Positions 51,729-60,832 are shown, counted from the stretch's first letter. The stretch is DNA of 64,000 nt from DAOPJM01 sp964490325 (GCA_964490325.1 CAZBBX010000003.1:54734-118733), one strand, 5' to 3'. The notes: generated from the sequence alone by a model not told the origin. Numbers and translations are program-made.

Positions 51729-53435
51729 TTATAAGGCGGGCTCCAGCTTGACCGTCCAACGAAGGACTCTTGCAGCATCGGCGGCGTTGACGCCCACGGT
51801 GCCATCGATATCCGCATTTTTTTGTCCCTGAGCGGAGAGCATCTTTATGTGAACGGTGTCACGAAGGATCGCCGCCGCATCGCCTGTGTTGACAACGCCG
51901 TTGCAGTCCGCATCGCCGCGCAGCAGCGGCATTTCATCGTTGATCGTTACGTTCAGTTCCTCTATAAAGACGGTCGTCAGGCCATCGTCACCGAGGATCT
52001 CGACCTGAAGCGTATAGCTGCCATAGGCGGTGGGCGTCCACAGGAAGATGGAGCTGCTGCCTTCATACAGCAGTGTTCCATCGGAAAGCAGGAAGCGATA
52101 GGAGCTTCCGCCTGCGGCGCTCAACGTGACCGTCTTGCCCATGTTGACGGAGGAAGGGGAGACGCTGAAGCTTGCGTAGGGATTCTTGGGATAGCTGCTT
52201 TCGAAGCTTTCATCCGAAGCGATGAGGTTTACGGAGAAATAGGTCTTTCCCTCAAAGACACAGCACCCTACCCCAAAGTATAGGTAAGCGCTGTCGCTCA
52301 ATATCCCGTTTGCTTCGGTATCGGCAAGCCAGGTGTCGATGAGCGTGGCCGCATCCGTGACCGTCCCGCCTGCGATCAGCTCGCCTGCGTAGCTGTAGCT
52401 GACGCCGCTGAGCACACTTGCCCAGCGGGAACCATCGGGACGGCCGTGCGTGAGGTAAAAGCGCAGCTCCTCGGAACGGGTCTGCGCACACTCGCTCATG
52501 GCGTTGGTGAGCTTGAGGAGGGACAGGCCGTTTTCATGGCGATATATATTGATGCGATAGGCCAACAGCTCGGCCAAGGCTGTGCTTTCGGCCGTGGCCA
52601 TGGACTCGCGCAAATAGCCGTAGGCGCCACTGCTGTAGGAACTGAAGGTGCCGTCGGCAAGCTCTGCACGAACGGCGTAGGAATAGCGTTCGTTCTTTTC
52701 GGCGCTTGTGTCCGTGAAGCTTGTCTCGCTCGTTGTGCCCAGCTTCGCAGTGGTGTCAGCGGAATACGCATAGCGCCAGATCTGATAGCTCACAGCCTCT
52801 CCGTATGCGATCCAGCTGAACACAAGCGAATCGCCCTCTGTACAAACGCTCGTTCCCGTGGGATAGGCATACAGGTCGCCGCCTGCAACGGCACAAAGCG
52901 CATTTGTCAGCTCCAACTGTGTTTGCCGTCCCTGACTGTACGAGTGGATGACGCCATCCGCACCGCTCACGATATAGCTCATAGGCAGATAGGCGCCGGG
53001 GAAGGTCTCTAAATTCGCAGAGCGTATGAACCAGTCTCTTGCGCGCTTGCTGTTGCTCTCAGCGGCGTCCTCCGGAACAAGAAGGATGTTTGCAAGCGCG
53101 TTATCGGAAGCGTAGCTTTTCAGTGCTTCCGCCGTCACAGCGCTGTCCAACTCAAAAAATATGGCTGTTACGCGGCTTTGATCGATATCACGCATCAGCT
53201 TGTCCAACGCCTCTAAGGTAAGCTGCGTACCCGCGCCGCTGATCACTCTTCCGTATAGGATCACAAGGGTCTTGTCCGCGTAATCGGAAAGCGCATGGGC
53301 AGCGCCGTCCGCATCCGTAAAGCTGAAATCCTCGGTGCTGACCGAGACTGCCGTAAGCTCCGCAAGGGAAGAGGAGGCGGGGAAGAGTGCCGCAAGGCAG
53401 ATCAAGACGAGTACAAGTGACAGAAAACGTTTCAC
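51729..53435 (-). CDS. Secreted CAP-domain protein with dockerin
   Basis: A 568-residue exported protein. A signal peptide (1-24, ending SSLA) is followed by a thioredoxin-like domain (about 28-185) without a CxxC site, a fibronectin III-like domain (about 190-275), a CAP/SCP domain (about 285-410, with AYRINIYRHENGL and YAGELIAGG), an immunoglobulin/PKD-like domain (about 418-495) and a C-terminal dockerin (DADCNGVVNTGDA and DIDGTVGVNAADA, each with an LR-T helix). GTG at 53435 was chosen because GGAGGTG lies seven bases upstream and the signal peptide follows at once. Function unknown; surface docking is likely. Confidence 0.85.
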   Translation of the reverse strand: MKRFLSLVLVLICLAALFPASSSLAELTAVSVSTEDFSFTDADGAAHALSDYADKTLVILYGRVISGAGTQLTLEALDKLMRDIDQSRVTAIFFELDSAVTAEALKSYASDNALANILLVPEDAAESNSKRARDWFIRSANLETFPGAYLPMSYIVSGADGVIHSYSQGRQTQLELTNALCAVAGGDLYAYPTGTSVCTEGDSLVFSWIAYGEAVSYQIWRYAYSADTTAKLGTTSETSFTDTSAEKNERYSYAVRAELADGTFSSYSSGAYGYLRESMATAESTALAELLAYRINIYRHENGLSLLKLTNAMSECAQTRSEELRFYLTHGRPDGSRWASVLSGVSYSYAGELIAGGTVTDAATLIDTWLADTEANGILSDSAYLYFGVGCCVFEGKTYFSVNLIASDESFESSYPKNPYASFSVSPSSVNMGKTVTLSAAGGSSYRFLLSDGTLLYEGSSSIFLWTPTAYGSYTLQVEILGDDGLTTVFIEELNVTINDEMPLLRGDADCNGVVNTGDAAAILRDTVHIKMLSAQGQKNADIDGTVGVNAADAARVLRWTVKLEPAL

Positions 53436-53461
53436 GATACACCTCCGTAATCTTTCAGTAC

Positions 53462-53490
53462 AGTATAACATGTTTGGGAACGATTGACAG
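53462..53490 (-). promoter_or_regulatory. Promoter of CAP-dockerin gene
   Basis: On the minus strand: CTGTCA (53485-53490), a 17-base spacer and TATACT (53462-53467). It shares its -35 region with the plus-strand promoter. Confidence 0.6.
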
Positions 53491-53512
53491 CCACATTTCT
53501 GTAAACTATACT
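53484..53512 (+). promoter_or_regulatory. Promoter of aldo/keto reductase
   Basis: TTGACA (53484-53489), a 17-base spacer and TATACT (53507-53512), 30 bases before the ATG at 53543. Confidence 0.75.
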
Positions 53513-53542
53513 AAAGAACAGAGAATTAAGGAGGATCGTGAA

Positions 53543-54553
53543 ATGCAGATACGCGAATTGGGCAGGACGGGACTTTGCGTAGGGAGGCTTGGCCTTGGCG
53601 GCATACCGATCCAACGCACGAATGCCTCGGCAGCTGTCAGTCTGCTTAATACGGCGGAGAAACAGCAGGTCAACTTTATCGACACGGCAAGGGGGTATTC
53701 CGTCAGCGAGAGCTACTTTGGCGCAGCGCTGAAGGGGCGGCGGGATCGCTTTATCATTGCGACAAAAAGCATGGCAAAGACCAAGGCAGACATGGCACGG
53801 GACATCGAGCTGAGCCTCAATACGCTTGGTACGGAGTATATCGACCTGTATCAGCTGCACAATCCTTCGCTGCAGTCGCTGCCTTTAGTGTTTGGCGAGA
53901 ACGGAGCGCTCAGCGCGCTGCTGGAAGCAAAAAAAGCAGGAAAGATCGGGCACATCGGCGCAAGCGCACACGAAACGGCGGTCTTTGAGCGCTTGCTCGA
54001 CAGGGAGGAGATCGAGACGATCCTCTTTCCCTGCAACCCCATCGAAACGCAGGGTGACGCATGTATTGCGTCCTGCGCTGCGCGGGGCAAGGGCTTCCTT
54101 GCCATGAAGCCGCTTGCGGGAGGTGCAATACAGGATGCATCCTTGGCCATACGGTATCTCATGAACCGCCCCGCAGTCGATGTGATCCTGGTCGGCATGG
54201 GAGACGCAGAGGAGCTGACGAGAAATGCGCAAGCCATGAACGACCTAAGTCCGCTCAGCAACGATGAACTAACTCGCATCGAACAGATCCGAAAGGAATT
54301 GTCGGGTGCGTTTTGCAGGCGCTGCGGCTACTGCGCACCCTGCGCACAGGGCGTTGATGTTCGCGGCGTGCTGCTGTTTTTAGCGTACCATGAGCGCTAT
54401 GATCTGCATGATTGGGCACAGTCCCGTTATGACTGCCTACCCGTTAAAGCAAGCGCCTGCGTAAAATGCGGAGCGTGCGAATCGCGCTGTCCATACGGCC
54501 TGCCCATTCGGGAGATGCTGGAGCGTGCAGTCAAAGCCTTCGAAAGCAATTGA
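53543..54553 (+). CDS. Aldo/keto reductase with ferredoxin-like Cys motifs
   Basis: A 336-residue protein. The N-terminal 265 residues form an aldo/keto reductase barrel, with FIDTARGYSVSESYFG near 46 (catalytic Asp and Tyr) and the Lys in IIATKSM near 75. The C-terminal domain carries CRRCGYCAPC near 270 and CVKCGACESRCP near 313, typical of Clostridial reductases that hold 4Fe-4S clusters. The second His of classic AKRs is present in YQLHNP. Substrate unknown. AAGGAGG precedes the ATG. Confidence 0.9.
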   Translation: MQIRELGRTGLCVGRLGLGGIPIQRTNASAAVSLLNTAEKQQVNFIDTARGYSVSESYFGAALKGRRDRFIIATKSMAKTKADMARDIELSLNTLGTEYIDLYQLHNPSLQSLPLVFGENGALSALLEAKKAGKIGHIGASAHETAVFERLLDREEIETILFPCNPIETQGDACIASCAARGKGFLAMKPLAGGAIQDASLAIRYLMNRPAVDVILVGMGDAEELTRNAQAMNDLSPLSNDELTRIEQIRKELSGAFCRRCGYCAPCAQGVDVRGVLLFLAYHERYDLHDWAQSRYDCLPVKASACVKCGACESRCPYGLPIREMLERAVKAFESN

Positions 54554-54602
54554 TCCCCCTGTCGGAGCGGGCAGCGCCCCGACGGTCGCTCATTAAAAAG
54601 AA

Positions 54603-54639
54603 CAGCCCCGCTCCTATTCAAGGAGCGGGGCTGCGTTTT
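54603..54639 (+). terminator. Strong terminator between reductase and giant dockerin gene
   Basis: CAGCCCCGCTCC (54603-54614) pairs perfectly with GGAGCGGGGCTG (54622-54633), followed by CGTTTT. A-rich sequence to its left (54596-54602) makes it usable on both strands. Confidence 0.88.
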
Positions 54640-55245
54640 CGTTAGGAAGGATCAGACGGGAGCGGGAATGGTGGCTCCGCCCAAGATGAACATCTGCACA
54701 AGCGACGCGTCTGCACTGTTGACATTGCCGGTGCAATTGACGTCGGCTACGATCAGGCCGATCGCATCGATCACGGCTGCACTGTTGCCCAGCACATAGC
54801 CCTGGATCAGCGCTACATCCGACGAGGTGACCAGCCCATCGCCGTTAGCGTCGCCCCAGAGGCGATAGCCTGCGGTCACGGTGTAGTCCTCGGTGATGGC
54901 CACATCCGTCAGGTCGATATCCCAGTAGGCATAGTAATCTGCGCTCTTAGCGGGCACCGTGGGGATGGTGGTCAGGGTCTCGCCGTTTGCCACGTTGTAG
55001 GTAAAGACCGTTTCGCCGTTTGCCACGAAGGTGATCGTCCAACCCGTTGCGGGCAGAATGACGTCATGGTGTGCGCCGCACACGGAGCAGGTGTAGGCCT
55101 CGATGCCGGTGTCGACAGCGGTCGGTACAACATCGCGGCTCGTGTCGCGGACATAGTCGCAGTCGCCGCTCTGGATCTCACCGCAGACGGTGCAGCTGCG
55201 GCTGTGGGTGTCATCGCCGTTGCTCGTCCAAGCGCCCCAAGTATG

Positions 55246-56631
55246 ACCCAAGGCGTCAACGTAGGTATCCACGGTGACATAGCCGCAGACCGTGCAGGTA
55301 TGCGTGGTGTAGCCCTGTGCCGTGCAGGTGGGAGCCGTCACAACATCGTTGTACGTGCAGTCCGCAGTTTCCTTCTCGTTGCAGACAGAGCAGGTACGGG
55401 TATGCGTACCATCGCTGTTGCTCGTCCAAGCGCCCCAAGTATGACCAAGCGCAGCAACATAGCTGTCCACGGTGACATAGCCGCAGACCGTGCAGGTATG
55501 CGTGGTGTAGCCCTGTGCCGTGCAGGTGGGAGCCGTCACAACATCGTTGTACGTGCAGTCCGCAGTCTCCTTCTCGTTGCAGACGGAGCAGGTGCGGCTG
55601 TGCGTACCATCGTTGTTGCTCGTCCAAGCGCCCCAAGTATGACCAAGCGCAGCAACATAGCTGTCCACGGTGACATAGCCGCAGACCGTGCAGGTATGCG
55701 TGGTGAAGCCCTGTGCCGTGCAGGTGGGAGCTGTCACAACATCGTTGTACGTGCAGTCCGCAGTTTCCTTCTCGTTACAAACGGCGCAGGTGCGGCTGTG
55801 CGTACCGTCATTGTTGCTGATCCAAGCGCCCCAAGTATGACCCAAGGCGTCAACGTAGGTATCCACGGTGACATAGCCGCAGACCGTGCAGGTATGCGTG
55901 GTGTATCCCTGCGCAGTACAGGTTGGAGCCGTCACAACATCACTGTAAGAGCAGTTCTCTGTTTCCTTCTCGTTGCAGACGGAGCAGGTGCGGGTATGCG
56001 TACCATCGTTGTTGCTCGTCCATGCGCCCCAAGTATGACCAAGTGCAGCGACATAGGTATCCACCTTCACATAGCCGCAGACCGTGCAGGTATGCGTTGT
56101 GTAGCCCTGTGCCGTGCAGGTGGGAGCCGTCACAACATCACTGTAAGAGCAGTTCTCAGTTTCCTTCTCGTTGCAGACGGAGCAGGTGCGGCTGTGTGTG
56201 CCATCGCTGTTGCTTGTCCAAGCGCCCCAAGTATGACCCAAGGCGTCAACGTAGGTATCCACGGTGACATAGCCGCAGATCGTGCAGGTATGCGTTGTGT
56301 AGCCCTGTGCCGTGCAGGTGGGAGCCGTCACAACATCGTTGTACGTGCAGTCCGCAGTCTCCTTCTCGTTGCAGACGGAGCAGGTGCGGCTGTGCGTACC
56401 ATCGTTGTTGCTCCTCCAAGCGCCCCAAGTGTGACCCAGTGCAGCGACATAGCTGTCCACCGTGACATAGCCGCACACGGTGCAGGTATGCGTTGTGTAG
56501 CCCTGTGCCGTGCAGGTGGGCACTGTCACAACATCGTTGTACGTGCAGTCCGCAGTTTCCTTCTCGTTGCAGACAGAGCAGGTGCGGCTGTGCGTACCGT
56601 TGCTGTTGCTTGTCCATGCGCTCCAATTATG
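55246..56631 (-). repeat. Seven tandem 198-bp coding repeats
   Basis: Seven in-frame units of exactly 198 bases (66 residues) each begin HTWGAW (the first HNWSAW) and contain CSVCNEKE, then a Cys, PTCTAQGYTTHTCTVCGY and end ALG. Units differ at few positions. An eighth, divergent unit follows at 55050-55245. Each unit has two CxxC pairs plus two further cysteines, suggesting metal sites or disulfides. Confidence 0.92.
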
Positions 56632-57148
56632 GCTGCAGCTGAACACCGCTTCCACGGTGGTATCTGCATCAATGATGAAGCTGTAACCGCTTGCAACACT
56701 TGTGCCGTTGACGGTCAGGGACGTGAGCGTCCAATTGCTTGCGGGGGTGGCGGTCACGGTCAGCTCAACGCCTTCCTCCACCGCAGAACCGCTTGCATAG
56801 TTGGTGCTGCCATCGTTGACCGTGACCGTGCCGCTGCCGGTTGCGGTAATGGTCAGGGTATGGGTCGGGATGGCGGAGAAATATGCCACAACGATCGTAT
56901 CGCCATCCATGATGAAGTAGCTGCCGTTCTCGACGGACTCGCCGTTTACGGTAATGTCCTTGAGCTCGTAGCCGTCCGCCGCCGTGGCGGTGACAAGCAG
57001 CTCAATGCCCTCTTCAACGGAGGAACCGTTCATGTAGACGTCCTCGCCATCACTGATGACCACGCTGCCGCTGCCCGTTTGTTCAACGGTCAAGGTGTAG
57101 TAGGTCAAGGGCGTCGGTGTAGGCGTAGGTGTAGGTGTAGGCGTCGGG

Positions 57149-57640
57149 GTATCCGTGGCTGCGGCTGCATTCTGCTTATACAGGTAGACAGGCGATTCGC
57201 CGCTATTGTAGCAAGCAAAGAGCGCGCTCGTTCCGTTCAAGCGAACAATGTTGCGGCTGGTCTTGCCGGTGTTGGTGATCACCGCCGCGCTGTCGGAGAA
57301 GGCGATCGTCCAATAGCCATAGCTTGTCAGGGTACTGAGCGTCACCATACGGTTGGAGGAGGTGCTGCTGTTCGTACCCAGATAGCTGCCTGCGGCGCTG
57401 CCCGTTTCAAAGGTCCAAGCGCCGGTGGAGCCGCTCAAGGTCAGAACTTCCGCCGTGCTGTCGGACACGGTGATGGTCGCGGCCGCCGTGCTGTAATCCG
57501 TCAGCTGGGCAGCGCCTCTGTTGTTGCTGCTCTGCGTGGTGTTGAGCACCCAAACGGTGCCCGCCGTGCGAACGCCCACGATGAGGTACTTGCCGCCTGC
57601 GACGAGGTCATTCGCGGAGGTGACCAGCGTGTAGGTGGTG
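57149..57640 (-). repeat. Second copy of duplicated 164-residue domain
   Basis: This copy matches 57806-58297 at an offset of exactly 657 bases. The encoded domain starts TTYTLVTSANDLVAGGKYLI and ends YLYKQNAAAATD. It keeps TGG (57310-57312) where the other copy has the amber codon. Confidence 0.88.
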
Positions 57641-57654
57641 CCGTCGCCCGCAGG

Positions 57655-57805
57655 CGTGGGAGTAGCGGTCGTGGTGGGGGTATCCGTAGGCGTCGGGGTG
57701 GGCGTATCCGTCGGCGTAGGCGTCGGAGTGTCCGTAGGCGTCGGAGTGTCCGTAGGCGTGGGGGTATCCGTTGGCGTGGGCGTCGGCGTCGGTGTGGGCG
57801 TCGGG
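57655..57805 (-). repeat. Thr-Pro linker repeat
   Basis: Low-complexity DNA built of GTCGG/GTAGGC-type units encodes a TDTPTPTP linker between the two copies of the 164-residue domain. A shorter copy lies at 57110-57148. Confidence 0.85.
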
Positions 57806-58297
57806 GTATCCGTGGCTGCGGCTGCATTCTGCTTATACAGGTAGACAGGGGACTGTCCGTTTGCGTAGCAGGCGAAGAGCGCGCTGGTGTCGTTCAAGCG
57901 AACGATGTTACGGCTGGTCTTGCCCGTGTTGGTGATCACAGCCGCGCTGTCGGAGAAGGCAATCGTCTAGTAGCCGTAGCTTGTGAGGCTGCTGAGCGTT
58001 GTCATAAGGTTGGATGAGGTGTTGCTGGTCGTGCCCAGATAGCTGCCTGCGGCGCTGCCCGTTTCAAAGGTCCATGCGCCGCTTGAGCCGCCCAAGGTCA
58101 GAACTTCCGCCGTGCTGTCGGTCACGGTGATGGTCGCTGCCGCTGTGCTGTAGTCCGTCAATTGGGTAGCGCTTCTGTTGTTGCCGTTCTGCGTGGTGTT
58201 TAGTACCCAAACGGTACCCGCCGTGCGAACGCCCACGATGAGGTACTTGCCGCCTGCGACAAGGTCATCCGTGGAGGTGACCAGCGTGTAGGTGGTG
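57806..58297 (-). repeat. First copy of duplicated 164-residue domain
   Basis: Copy of 57149-57640. The amber codon that splits the gene (57967-57969) lies in this copy. The domain is rich in Ser/Thr and reads like a carbohydrate-binding or adhesive beta domain, but I do not recognise it. Confidence 0.85.
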
Positions 58298-59283
58298 CTG
58301 CCGCTTGCGGCGGTCGCGGTAGCGGTGGCAGAGGCCGCGGCGGTCGTCGTTGCTGTCGGTGTGGAGGTGGAGGAGGAGCCGGAACCACTCGAGGGCGTCT
58401 GATAGCCCGAGGGAACGGTCTGTCCAAACAGCTTCCAAGCTAATTCGGGATAGTCGATAAAGACGTTGCGGTTGCCGTTGATGTTCTGCACAACGTCGTT
58501 GCGTCCCATCTCCCAAGTGTCAACGGGATCAGACTGCATCCAACTCAACAGCAGCGTGGTGCTGGTGATGACGTCGGTCAGGTTGGTCTCTCCCCAACGC
58601 ACATAGACGTACAGCAGGATGCGCGCAATATCGCCCTTCACGTTGTCGTTTGGCTCAAACATACTTGAAGTATACTTGCCGAAGTAGGTACTGGTACCGC
58701 CGCTGACCACGCCGAAGGGCGAATTGCCGCGTGCGCTGTTGGCTGCAACGACGGTTGGCCGCAGGTGATGCAGATCGCTGCCCGCGTTGCTGGTGGTAAA
58801 GCTGCCCAAGGACTGCGGCCATACATGCTCACGGTTGTAGGTTGTGCCGCTGTCCCAAGTGCTGCTGACCGAGGTGTCCGAGTAGAAGGTAGTCAGCGTG
58901 GAAGAATTGCCCTGCTCACAGTCGGTATTGCCGTAATAGCTCGTTGTGCCCGCATACGAAGTCGTGTTCGTGTGCGTGCTGGTCATCATGGACTTAAGCT
59001 GCGTATACAGCGTGCTTGAGGTCGTCGAGGACGAACTGCCGCTGTAGCCTGACAGGGTGCTGTAGGCGTAGCTGCCCGTATAGAATGCGGTGGCTTGGTC
59101 GGACAGCTTTGTGCAGACAACATCGCGAATGCCGTAGTTGGCGCTCACGGATGTACCCTGCCCGGAGCAATCTCCCGAGGAAACGGCGGCAGAAGCGCTG
59201 CGCGCGGTCATCGGAAGAAGACTTGCAAGCAAGCCCAAAGCCATAACAAAGGCGACAAGCTTGCGGATACGGGATCTATTCAT
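57967..59283 (-). CDS. Secreted endonuclease I-type nuclease (N-terminal part, ends at amber)
   Basis: A 438-residue product. A signal peptide (about 1-33, ending ARSASA) is followed by an endonuclease I domain (about 40-290) with the His-Asn type site YNREHVWPQSLG near 135, DLHHLRPT near 155 and ARGNSPFG near 168. Then come a Ser/Thr/Ala linker and the first copy of a 164-residue domain, in which translation stops at TAG. The matching place in the second copy is TGG, so the stop looks like a single G-to-A change in a much longer gene. The nuclease domain itself is whole. ATG at 59283 has GAAGGA upstream. Family members are extracellular DNases/RNases. Confidence 0.85.
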   Translation of the reverse strand: MNRSRIRKLVAFVMALGLLASLLPMTARSASAAVSSGDCSGQGTSVSANYGIRDVVCTKLSDQATAFYTGSYAYSTLSGYSGSSSSTTSSTLYTQLKSMMTSTHTNTTSYAGTTSYYGNTDCEQGNSSTLTTFYSDTSVSSTWDSGTTYNREHVWPQSLGSFTTSNAGSDLHHLRPTVVAANSARGNSPFGVVSGGTSTYFGKYTSSMFEPNDNVKGDIARILLYVYVRWGETNLTDVITSTTLLLSWMQSDPVDTWEMGRNDVVQNINGNRNVFIDYPELAWKLFGQTVPSGYQTPSSGSGSSSTSTPTATTTAAASATATATAASGSTTYTLVTSTDDLVAGGKYLIVGVRTAGTVWVLNTTQNGNNRSATQLTDYSTAAATITVTDSTAEVLTLGGSSGAWTFETGSAAGSYLGTTSNTSSNLMTTLSSLTSYGY

Positions 59284-59327
59284 ATTCCTTCTGTTCCTCC
59301 TATTTCGGCAAGCGCACAAAACGCATT

Positions 59328-59351
59328 AAAAAGCCGCTCATGAAAAGCGGC
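59328..59351 (-). terminator. Terminator-like hairpin in nuclease leader
   Basis: On the minus strand, GCCGCT (59346-59351) pairs with AGCGGC (59333-59338) over a seven-base loop and is followed by TTTTT. It lies between the promoter and the start codon, so it could attenuate the gene. Confidence 0.6.
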
Positions 59352-59387
59352 AAACGCTAAGCGGACACTCGTCGATTTTTCAAATAT

Positions 59388-59416
59388 AGTATACAAGTAT
59401 GTTGATTTATCGTCAA
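59388..59416 (-). promoter_or_regulatory. Promoter of nuclease-dockerin gene
   Basis: On the minus strand: TTGACG (59411-59416), a 17-base spacer and TATACT (59388-59393), giving a leader of about 100 bases. Confidence 0.7.
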
Positions 59417-59587
59417 TAAAAGCAGGTAAAAAAATACATTGTCTTATTATGAAGGAAGGAACGAAAGGATGTGCGGATCCGTTTTGCTTTCATTTAAGAA
59501 AAGAGCACAGCGTAAGCACAAAAACAGCACAGCATTTGAAAAATGGGAAATATATTTTTGGGAACATCCGTAATTCTGCAAGATAGG

Positions 59588-59616
59588 TTGCCCAAAGCCT
59601 TTTTGCGTGTTATAAT
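59588..59616 (+). promoter_or_regulatory. Promoter of prs
   Basis: TTGCCC (59588-59593), a 17-base spacer and TATAAT (59611-59616), 31 bases before the ATG. Confidence 0.72.
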
Positions 59617-59646
59617 GCGGGTGGAAGTACGATAAGTGAGGTTATT

Positions 59647-60666
59647 ATGTATACAGGCGCAGGCATCATTAAGATCTATGCGGGGCGCACGGGACGCCCG
59701 TTTGCACAGCGGATGTGCAGCTATCTTGGTACGCAGCTTGGGGATGCAGAGACCATCATGTTCCCCGAAGGCAACATCTTTGTTCGCGTCAACGAGTCCA
59801 TTCGCGACAAGGACGTATACATCGTGCAGCCCATCGGTGCGGAACCCAACAACGAGTTTACAGAGCTTTTGTTTTGGATCGACGCCTTCAAACGCTCCAG
59901 CGCTAACTCCGTAACGGCTATCATTCCGTATTTTTCCTATGCCAAGGGCGACAAGAAGGATGAGCCCCGCGTTTCCATCCGCGCACGCGTGTGTGCGGAC
60001 TGCATCGAGGAGGTCGGCGTGGATCGTGTGATCTTCATGGATCTGCATTCGCCGCAGGTGCAGGGCTTCTTCAAGAAGCCTGTGGATCATCTTACCGCCA
60101 AGCCGCTGCTCTGTGAGTATTTTCGCCGTCTGAATATGATCGACGAAGATTTCGTTGTCGTTTCACCCGATGCAGGCAGCGCCAAACGCGCACATCTGTT
60201 CGCCAACGAGTTCGAGTGCTCGGTCGCCATCGGCGACAAGACCCGTTACAACCACAAAGACGACGCTAAGATCCTCAACATCATCGGCGACGTCGAGGGC
60301 AAGAACTGCTTGGTAGTGGACGATTTTTCCATCACAGGCGGCACGCTTGTAGATGTTGCCCGCGGCCTCAAGGAGCATGGCGCCAAGCGCATCTTTGCGG
60401 CACTTTCTCACAATGCAATGAACGAGGACAGCATCAAGCGAATCGAGGACAGCCCCTACGAGTTCCTTGTCACCACGGACACGGTGGAGTGCCCCGCAGC
60501 GCGCCGTTCACCCAAGATCCGCATCATCTCGGCAGCGCCCCTGTTTGCACAGGCGGTGCGCATCATCCACGACCGCGCACCCATGAGCAAGCTGTTCGAC
60601 AACCGCCTGAACTCCCGCCTGCTGGACATGAGCTTTGCAGAGCAGCCGAGCCTATTGGACGATTAG
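59647..60666 (+). CDS. prs: Ribose-phosphate pyrophosphokinase
   Basis: A 339-residue enzyme that makes PRPP from ribose 5-phosphate and ATP for nucleotide, His and Trp synthesis. The divalent-cation signature is FMDLHSPQVQGFF near 130, and the PRPP-binding loop is LVVDDFSITGGTL near 226. The flexible catalytic loop has RVSIRARV near 113. The length is slightly longer than the usual 315. It has its own promoter and terminator. Confidence 0.94.
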   Translation: MYTGAGIIKIYAGRTGRPFAQRMCSYLGTQLGDAETIMFPEGNIFVRVNESIRDKDVYIVQPIGAEPNNEFTELLFWIDAFKRSSANSVTAIIPYFSYAKGDKKDEPRVSIRARVCADCIEEVGVDRVIFMDLHSPQVQGFFKKPVDHLTAKPLLCEYFRRLNMIDEDFVVVSPDAGSAKRAHLFANEFECSVAIGDKTRYNHKDDAKILNIIGDVEGKNCLVVDDFSITGGTLVDVARGLKEHGAKRIFAALSHNAMNEDSIKRIEDSPYEFLVTTDTVECPAARRSPKIRIISAAPLFAQAVRIIHDRAPMSKLFDNRLNSRLLDMSFAEQPSLLDD

Positions 60667-60686
60667 AACATATTTTCATTTTTTAG

Positions 60687-60717
60687 CCGCCGAACCCCGC
60701 GTTCGGCGGTTTTGTTT
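60687..60717 (+). terminator. Terminator after prs
   Basis: CCGCCGAAC (60687-60695) pairs perfectly with GTTCGGCGG (60701-60709) over a five-base loop, followed by TTTTGTTT. Confidence 0.85.
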
Positions 60718-60749
60718 GCATTCTTTTCAACATTGAGGGGGCTTTTTGT

Positions 60750-60778
60750 TTGACAAGGCGGCAAGCTACAGCTATAAT
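60750..60778 (+). promoter_or_regulatory. Consensus promoter of nifJ
   Basis: TTGACA (60750-60755), a 17-base spacer and TATAAT (60773-60778), both perfect matches, 54 bases before the ATG. Confidence 0.88.
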
Positions 60779-60832
60779 TAGAAACGTCATAATTGGACAG
60801 TAATGTCCCGAATAAATCAGGAGGCAAGAACA

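Larger units (their letters stand above)
54652..57966 (-). pseudogene. C-terminal part of nuclease/Cys-repeat/dockerin protein
   Basis: This 1,104-codon stretch continues in frame from the endonuclease gene after an amber codon at 57967-57969 and has no start signal of its own. In order it has the end of a first 164-residue domain, a Thr-Pro linker, a second copy of that domain, a second Thr-Pro linker, two InlB-like B repeats (each about 75 residues, with GSGSVVISDG and GSGTVTVNDG), seven near-identical 66-residue Cys-rich repeats, one divergent repeat, a short beta domain and a C-terminal dockerin (DANGDGLVTSSDV and DVNCTGNVNSADA). It would be secreted and surface-attached if read through. 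Confidence 0.8.
59284..59646. other. Intergenic region between nuclease gene and prs
   Basis: This 363-base gap between divergent genes holds the nuclease promoter and its leader with a terminator-like hairpin on the minus strand, and the prs promoter on the plus strand. The middle (about 59420-59585) is AT-rich and I see no gene or RNA in it. Confidence 0.7.

Noticed and set aside
55246..56631. CRISPR-like regular repeats
   Set aside because: The 198-base units are contiguous and in frame, encode protein and have no spacers.
57967..57969. Pyrrolysine or a reassigned TAG codon
   Set aside because: Several housekeeping genes in the window end in TAG, and the position corresponds to Trp in the duplicate copy, so a point mutation or read error is simpler.
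55066..58017. A 983-codon plus-strand frame opposite the Cys-repeat gene
   Set aside because: The repetitive coding DNA on the minus strand keeps the opposite frame open. The Arg/Ala-rich product resembles no protein, and the minus strand has recognisable domains.
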